From NCBI RefSeq assembly GCF_045062745.1, contig NZ_JBJGED010000004.1, forward strand, positions 124,001-188,000: DNA of 64,000 bases, in the 5' to 3' direction. Below are positions 59,914 through 64,000 of this stretch, one piece after another (position 1 is the stretch's first letter; each line of letters opens with the position of its first letter). Source of the DNA: Paenibacillus_AA sp045062745. Its GTDB lineage: Bacteria > Bacillota > Bacilli > Paenibacillales > NBRC-103111. A model generated the notes under the pieces. The model saw only the letters and a list, made by a program, of their open reading frames with translations. It was not told where the DNA came from and did no database searches. The position numbers and the translations under genes are program-made.

Positions 59914-60213
59914 ATGGCATTTGGGATCAAACGGCACGAGATGGAAGCCTGGAAGCAAGCGGTGGCTCGCGGAGAGATAGCTTACTTGACGCATTATTGG
60001 CTCGAACCGAGGTTCCCGGGGATTCGGACGGTGACGAAGGCCGGCTGCTCCGATCTGAAGAAGCTGGAAGCCTGGTGCAGGCGCTACGGGCTCAATCCGA
60101 AGTACATCCACCGGCGGGACGTGTATCCGCATTACGACTTGATTGGCGAGAAGCAGCGGGAAGTGCTGTATGCAGAGCAGCAGTGGGATCAAATTCAGCG
60201 CTTCGGCATCTGA
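59914..60213 (+). CDS. Small conserved protein, YneQ-like
   Basis: A 99-residue soluble protein. MAFGIKRHEMEAWKQAVARG, FLTHYW-like YLTHYWLEPRFPG and TVTKAGCSDLKKLEAWC resemble YneQ of B. subtilis and relatives as I remember them. There is no known function. It has no signal peptide or membrane helix, and two cysteines (in KAGCSDL and EAWCRRYG). GGTAAGGAG precedes the ATG. It lies 64 bases before the PLP enzyme gene, so cotranscription is possible. Confidence 0.7.
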   Translation: MAFGIKRHEMEAWKQAVARGEIAYLTHYWLEPRFPGIRTVTKAGCSDLKKLEAWCRRYGLNPKYIHRRDVYPHYDLIGEKQREVLYAEQQWDQIQRFGI

Positions 60214-60277
60214 ATTCATCCGAAAATGGGAGCATCAAAGCACCGAAGCATCGAAGCATCGGAGAGGAGGGGGCGGC

Positions 60278-61864
60278 ATGGCACCAACAAACTCGGACAA
60301 GCAGCACGAGGTGGATTGGGCCACGTGGCTGAGCCCCGATCAGCACGGCCCGATCGCGCCGCCCGGCTGGCAGGAGCTCGAGCTCCGGGAGCGGCAGGAG
60401 GATCTGCAGGAGCTCACATGGTTCCTGTCGATCCTGGATCGCCGCCTGCAGCTGTACCGGGAAGCGTTCCCGTCCGAACCGTTCGAACGGGAACTGGCTG
60501 CCGCGTTCCGGCAGGAGCTCGACCGGCTGCGACAGCAGGTGAACCGATATATGCGAGAGCCGGAGGCCTGCGAGATCCGGGATTACTTGGCCGTGAAATA
60601 CAGAATCCGCACGGTGTACAAGCAGCTCGGTGCGGTGCTGGAGGGAAGCGGCTGGCAGGCACCGGCTGAGCAGCCCGGGGCGCGCCCCGCCTCAGATCCG
60701 ACCGTGGAGGCCGGCTACATCCAGCGCGAGCATGGGACGTACATGCGCAGCTATGGCAGCGACTATGTAAAATCGTACGAGGCCGACATGGCGCGCGCCT
60801 TCTACCCAATGTCGGCGGATTGCGAGTCAAGGTCAGTCCGGTTCGTTACCTCGTCGGGCATGAGTGCGCTGGCGCTCGCCTTGTCCGCCTACAGGAAGCA
60901 TACGGGGGGCTGGCTGCCTACCTATGTACAGCGCGGCTTCTACGGAGAAGGTGTCGACCTGGCCCAACTGCTGCTGCAAGAGTCGACGTCGCGGCCGCAG
61001 CTGGTGGATGCCGATCAGATCCACGCTCTGGTCGAACAGGGCAAGGCGATCGGCTGTCTGCTCGTAGAGCCCGGTCTCACGTGGCCGGTCGAGCCGCCCG
61101 TCGACTTGGACCGGCTGATGGCCCAGCTCGAGCGGCACCCCCAGACCGAGCCGCTCTATGTGATCGTGGACCGGACGCTGACCGGGATCGCGAATCCGCT
61201 GTTCGAGCGCTACGGCGACCGGTTGCCGCCGCACATCGTGCTGATCAGCGTTGAGAGCGGGATCAAATATTACGAGTACGGGCTCGACCTGATGAGCGCC
61301 GGGTACATAGTGGCAACCGGCAAGGCTCTCAAGGAGCCGGCCGCTGCCGATGCGTGGGTGGCGCTGCTCGGGCTGCTAAACGCCGGCGCCGATCCCGCCA
61401 TGGTGCGGCAGCTGCCGGTGCCGGACGCGGATCGGCTCCAAGCCCGCTTGGGGCGCTTAAACCGCAACGCCTGGCTCGTCCAATCGTTCCTGCGCCACAT
61501 GCAGGACCAGGGCTTCGTCTGGCGAGCCGACACGTCCGTTCACCCGTCGCACGCCTATCAAATGGGTGGCATGCCCTGGATCGGTGCCGTGTTCTATATC
61601 CAGCTGCGGGAAGGGATGACGGAAGCGGCCTATCAGGCGTGGATCGACCGGCTAATCTCCGAAGCGCCGGAGGAGCTGCATCTCACGGCGGGCGGCAGCT
61701 TCGGCTTCGACACGTTCCGTTTCAATACCGTCACCGACGGATCGGGGACGCGGAATGCGCTGCGCATGTCGGTCGGCCGGGACCCGATCGTCCAGCTGCT
61801 CGGCAAGCTGCGCGTGCTTCATCGGGCACTGACTTCGGAGCTCGCCGCCGATCCGTCCGATTAG
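60278..61864 (+). CDS. PLP-dependent enzyme of the Cys/Met-metabolism fold type I, with N-terminal extension
   Basis: A 528-residue protein. From about residue 145 it follows the cystathionine-gamma-synthase-like fold: SSGMSALALAL (192-202) for the PLP phosphate, Asp299 in VIVDRT for the pyridine nitrogen, and Lys330 in SVESGIKYYEYG as the Schiff-base lysine. The first 140 residues are a charged helical region unlike standard members, which are about 380-400 residues. The long frame extends 45 codons upstream, but GAGAGGAGGGGG before the ATG at 60278 marks the start. The reaction is not known. It overlaps the convergent regulator by four bases. Confidence 0.8.
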   Translation: MAPTNSDKQHEVDWATWLSPDQHGPIAPPGWQELELRERQEDLQELTWFLSILDRRLQLYREAFPSEPFERELAAAFRQELDRLRQQVNRYMREPEACEIRDYLAVKYRIRTVYKQLGAVLEGSGWQAPAEQPGARPASDPTVEAGYIQREHGTYMRSYGSDYVKSYEADMARAFYPMSADCESRSVRFVTSSGMSALALALSAYRKHTGGWLPTYVQRGFYGEGVDLAQLLLQESTSRPQLVDADQIHALVEQGKAIGCLLVEPGLTWPVEPPVDLDRLMAQLERHPQTEPLYVIVDRTLTGIANPLFERYGDRLPPHIVLISVESGIKYYEYGLDLMSAGYIVATGKALKEPAAADAWVALLGLLNAGADPAMVRQLPVPDADRLQARLGRLNRNAWLVQSFLRHMQDQGFVWRADTSVHPSHAYQMGGMPWIGAVFYIQLREGMTEAAYQAWIDRLISEAPEELHLTAGGSFGFDTFRFNTVTDGSGTRNALRMSVGRDPIVQLLGKLRVLHRALTSELAADPSD

Positions 61865-63270
61865 CTCGGGTCCGGTGCCCCCGCTTGCTCCAGAAAACGC
61901 TCCAGCCGCACGGAGGCCGCTTCCTCCGTCTCCAGCCCGGACCAATACAGCTTCGCTTCCCGGTAGAACATGTCCAGCTCCTTGATCGACATATTCATTG
62001 TGCCGAATGTTCGGAAGGTTGGGATAATATCGCGGTACATATGGAACCGGGAGGGGCGGTACATGCTCTCCTTGCCCGTCCATTCGGCCGCCGGCTTCAG
62101 GCTCGGGATGCTCAGCGTCTTTTGGCGCACGAGCAGTTGGGCGGGATAGGACACCAGGAAATCCGCGAACAGCTTGGCGCTTTCCCGGGCGGGCGAGTGT
62201 GCGTTCACAGCCAGGCCCACCATCATAAGCAACGTCTTGGGATCGTTCAAATAAGGCAACGGCGCGACATCGTATTCAAAGCCGTCCGGGCGCACGTGAT
62301 GATTCAGCGCCAGGTACGTCGTCATAATCATCGAAACTTTGCCGCTAAAGAACAGCTCCTCGGCATCGGCATCCGTCTCGGACAGGAACAGTGGGAAGCG
62401 GTTCTGCATATGGATCAACTCCCGGCAAGCCTTGAGGCTGTCCATCAAGTGCTCGCGGCGGATGGAGAAGCGGCCCTTCTCGTCGCGCTCGAACCGCATG
62501 CCGCTCTGCAGCAGGAAGACCGGCCACCGGTTGCTGGAGGGGAAGTGGAAGTAGAAGCCGAGCCGTTCGTTCTCAACGGCCAGCTGGGACGCTTGCTCGA
62601 ACAGGTCGTTCCAGCGCCAGCCGCTATCCGGCTCCAGCACGCCCCGCTCCCGGAAGTGATCCTTGTTATAGCACAAAATAAGCGGAGTGAAAATGAACGG
62701 CTGAGCCTTCAGCTCCCCATCATAGGTCAAGGCATCGGTAAGCGCGGAGTAAATCTGAGGATGGGGCTCGAACGTCTCCAGGTCCTCGAAGCCGCGGTTC
62801 TGTTTGAAATCATCGAAGCCGTTGTAATTCATCGTGAACACGTCCACTTGCCCGGCGTCGATCATCGCTTTCATCACGCTAAAGCGGTTGATGCTGGAGT
62901 TGATGGCGACGAATTCCACGCGGATGCCGGGATGCCGCTTCTGAAACTCGGCGATCAGCGCCGTCATGGCGGCTTCCTGCAGAAGGGAGCGGTGGCAGGC
63001 GAACTTCAGCGTTACGGAGGCATGTCCCCCGGACCGGGCGGCGACCCGGTTGCCGACCCGAGGGATTTTCTCGATCAGGCCGGCTTCCACAAGCCCCTCC
63101 AGGCCTTGGCGAACCGACCGGTTGCTTAACCGGTATTGCTTGGCATAAGCCTTCTCCGAAGGCAAAAATTCCCCTTCTCGAAGCGTTCCCTTCAGGATCG
63201 CGCTGCGCACGGCTTCCACCATGCTGTCCAGCCGGGACTGAAACTGCTTGCGGCTAGGTCTCTCTTCCAT
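61861..63270 (-). CDS. GntR-type DNA-binding domain fused to a solute-binding domain
   Basis: A 469-residue regulator. Residues about 10-85 are a GntR winged helix (LREGEFLPSEKAYAKQYRLS, RSVRQGLEGLVEAGLIEKIP). Residues about 88-465 are a family 1 extracellular solute-binding fold (AAMTALIAEFQKRHPGIRVEFV, FTPLILCYNKDHF), here without signal peptide. It should therefore act inside the cell as a sugar-sensing transcription factor. This fusion is met mainly in Paenibacillus-like genomes. Its target is unknown; the gene upstream on the same strand encodes an exported-type repeat protein. Confidence 0.9.
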   Translation of the reverse strand: MEERPSRKQFQSRLDSMVEAVRSAILKGTLREGEFLPSEKAYAKQYRLSNRSVRQGLEGLVEAGLIEKIPRVGNRVAARSGGHASVTLKFACHRSLLQEAAMTALIAEFQKRHPGIRVEFVAINSSINRFSVMKAMIDAGQVDVFTMNYNGFDDFKQNRGFEDLETFEPHPQIYSALTDALTYDGELKAQPFIFTPLILCYNKDHFRERGVLEPDSGWRWNDLFEQASQLAVENERLGFYFHFPSSNRWPVFLLQSGMRFERDEKGRFSIRREHLMDSLKACRELIHMQNRFPLFLSETDADAEELFFSGKVSMIMTTYLALNHHVRPDGFEYDVAPLPYLNDPKTLLMMVGLAVNAHSPARESAKLFADFLVSYPAQLLVRQKTLSIPSLKPAAEWTGKESMYRPSRFHMYRDIIPTFRTFGTMNMSIKELDMFYREAKLYWSGLETEEAASVRLERFLEQAGAPDPS

Positions 63271-63343
63271 GTTGACCGTCCATCATTCATAGGATAAGTG
63301 CTGCCCTTAGCATACAGAAGATTGCGTATGGGATCAAGACGAC

Positions 63344-63415
63344 AAAAAGGCTTGATCGCTTGCCCTGCCTGAGATCCGGCGGTTCCGGTTCAGGCAGGGC
63401 GGAGCAGGGATCAAG
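63344..63415 (-). terminator. Intrinsic terminator after the right-edge gene
   Basis: On the minus strand an outer stem CTTGATC/GATCAAG and an inner stem GCCCTGCCTGA/TCAGGCAGGGC are followed by CC and five Ts. It ends the gene at 63451 and insulates the GntR-fusion gene. Confidence 0.8.
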
Positions 63416-63450
63416 CGGAGGATAAGAGCGGTTGAGCTCTCGGTATCTCT

Positions 63451-64000
63451 CTACTGGCGGTAACGGTATACTTCGCCGTTCGTCAGGACAATCCAGGGCC
63501 TCGTATGCGATTCGCCCGCCTGAAGCGCGGCGATATCGTGCTGGAAGCGGGCGGTCTGCTCGATGGTCCCCTGCTCGGAGAGCCGGACGAGAAGCCCGTG
63601 ATCGGCGGCGGCCCAATAGGAAGCCTGCCCGTCGCGATTCCAGCCGTCCACATGAAGGACGCGATCCTCCAGCGCCTTCCGGAAGCGGACGGAGCCGTCT
63701 GGGTTCAGGACGTACACCTGGAAGCCGTCGGTTCCGGCCAGCAGCTCGGGTACGCCGTCCGCATTGAAGTCGCCGTGGCGAATGTCGTTCACTTCACCCC
63801 CGACGTTGCGCTGCCACACCTCCGTCAGCCGGCCCTTATAAGACGCTAGCCTCACCTCGTTCTGCTTCGTCCCGAGGACGAAGGCAGGCTGGTTCGTACC
63901 AGTGCCGCTGCCGGTGCTGTCGGGCAGCACATCGGCGACCTTCCAGCCGGGTCCGCCGCCCGTACCGCCACGGGTGACCTGCTTCTCATTCCAGTACGCA
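63451..64000 (-). CDS. FG-GAP/VCBS-like repeat protein, 5' end outside the window
   Basis: The frame is open to the right edge, so the gene begins beyond 64000; a GTG at 63930 is not needed as a start. The visible 182 residues contain propeller-type repeats such as VNDIRHGDFNADGVPELLAG and VDGWNRDGQASYWAA. These look like the FG-GAP/VCBS integrin-like blades of exported proteins. Before them is a Gly-rich linker (RGGTGGGPG). Location and function cannot be judged without the N-terminus. Confidence 0.75.
   Translation of the reverse strand, partial: AYWNEKQVTRGGTGGGPGWKVADVLPDSTGSGTGTNQPAFVLGTKQNEVRLASYKGRLTEVWQRNVGGEVNDIRHGDFNADGVPELLAGTDGFQVYVLNPDGSVRFRKALEDRVLHVDGWNRDGQASYWAAADHGLLVRLSEQGTIEQTARFQHDIAALQAGESHTRPWIVLTNGEVYRYRQ

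Overview
The window looks like a stretch of chromosome from a spore-forming, GC-rich Firmicute of the Paenibacillaceae type (Paenibacillus, Cohnella or a close relative). Base composition is roughly 60 % G+C by eye. Evidence for this placement: a GerA-type germination operon, a catalase with a forespore-type promoter, a Spo0A/sigma-H-controlled sensor kinase, a catabolite-controlled polysaccharide lyase unit with a FIMAH-type domain, and a GntR regulator fused to a solute-binding domain. I saw no rRNA or tRNA genes, no CRISPR array, and no transposase or integrase.

Layout. 1-2.7 kb: ArsR regulator with a START-like protein, then a DEAD-box RNA helicase. 2.7-8.5 kb (minus strand): germinant receptor genes in the order A-C-D-B and a catalase, both behind sigma-G-like promoters. 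8.6-15 kb: an eight-gene operon joining a sulfonate/nitrate-type ABC importer with two permeases to an AprA/FrdA-like flavoprotein, a two-cluster ferredoxin and a nitroreductase, preceded by a leader with a strong terminator. 15-22 kb: AraC regulator, autoregulated MarR/MFS pair, polar amino-acid ABC transporter, exported beta-propeller protein. 21.5-24.8 kb: a 51-bp tandem repeat array, a HEAT-repeat protein, about 25 copies of a 10-bp repeat, and directly after it an actin-like ParM gene and a small ParR-like gene.

24.9-36 kb: azoreductase, a two-component system whose GAF domain is rich in cysteines, DMT exporter, formaldehyde dehydrogenase, an AraC gene remnant, Crp/Fnr regulator, lipase, an Rrf2 regulator sharing an operator with a thioredoxin-reductase-like flavoprotein, and agmatine-to-putrescine genes. 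36-42.4 kb: VTT-domain membrane protein, then a response regulator/kinase/ABC-2 exporter unit of the linearmycin-resistance (LnrJKLMN) kind, and a DinB protein.

42.7-49.3 kb: two large secreted proteins, a propeller/Ig/FIMAH protein and a family 8 polysaccharide lyase, behind a perfect cre site. 49.4-54.2 kb: nucleoside ABC importer NupNOPQ. 54.1-64 kb: phosphorelay-type kinase, membrane-anchored multicopper oxidase, nucleotidyltransferase-like protein, a second array related to the 51-bp repeats, a YneQ-like protein, an unusual PLP enzyme, the GntR-solute-binding fusion, and a gene running off the right edge.

The strongest candidates for something undescribed are the ParM/ParR-like pair with its decamer array as a possible chromosomal segregation cassette, the importer plus AprBA-like redox pair as a possible sulfur-scavenging route, and the 51-bp hairpin repeats at two distant loci.
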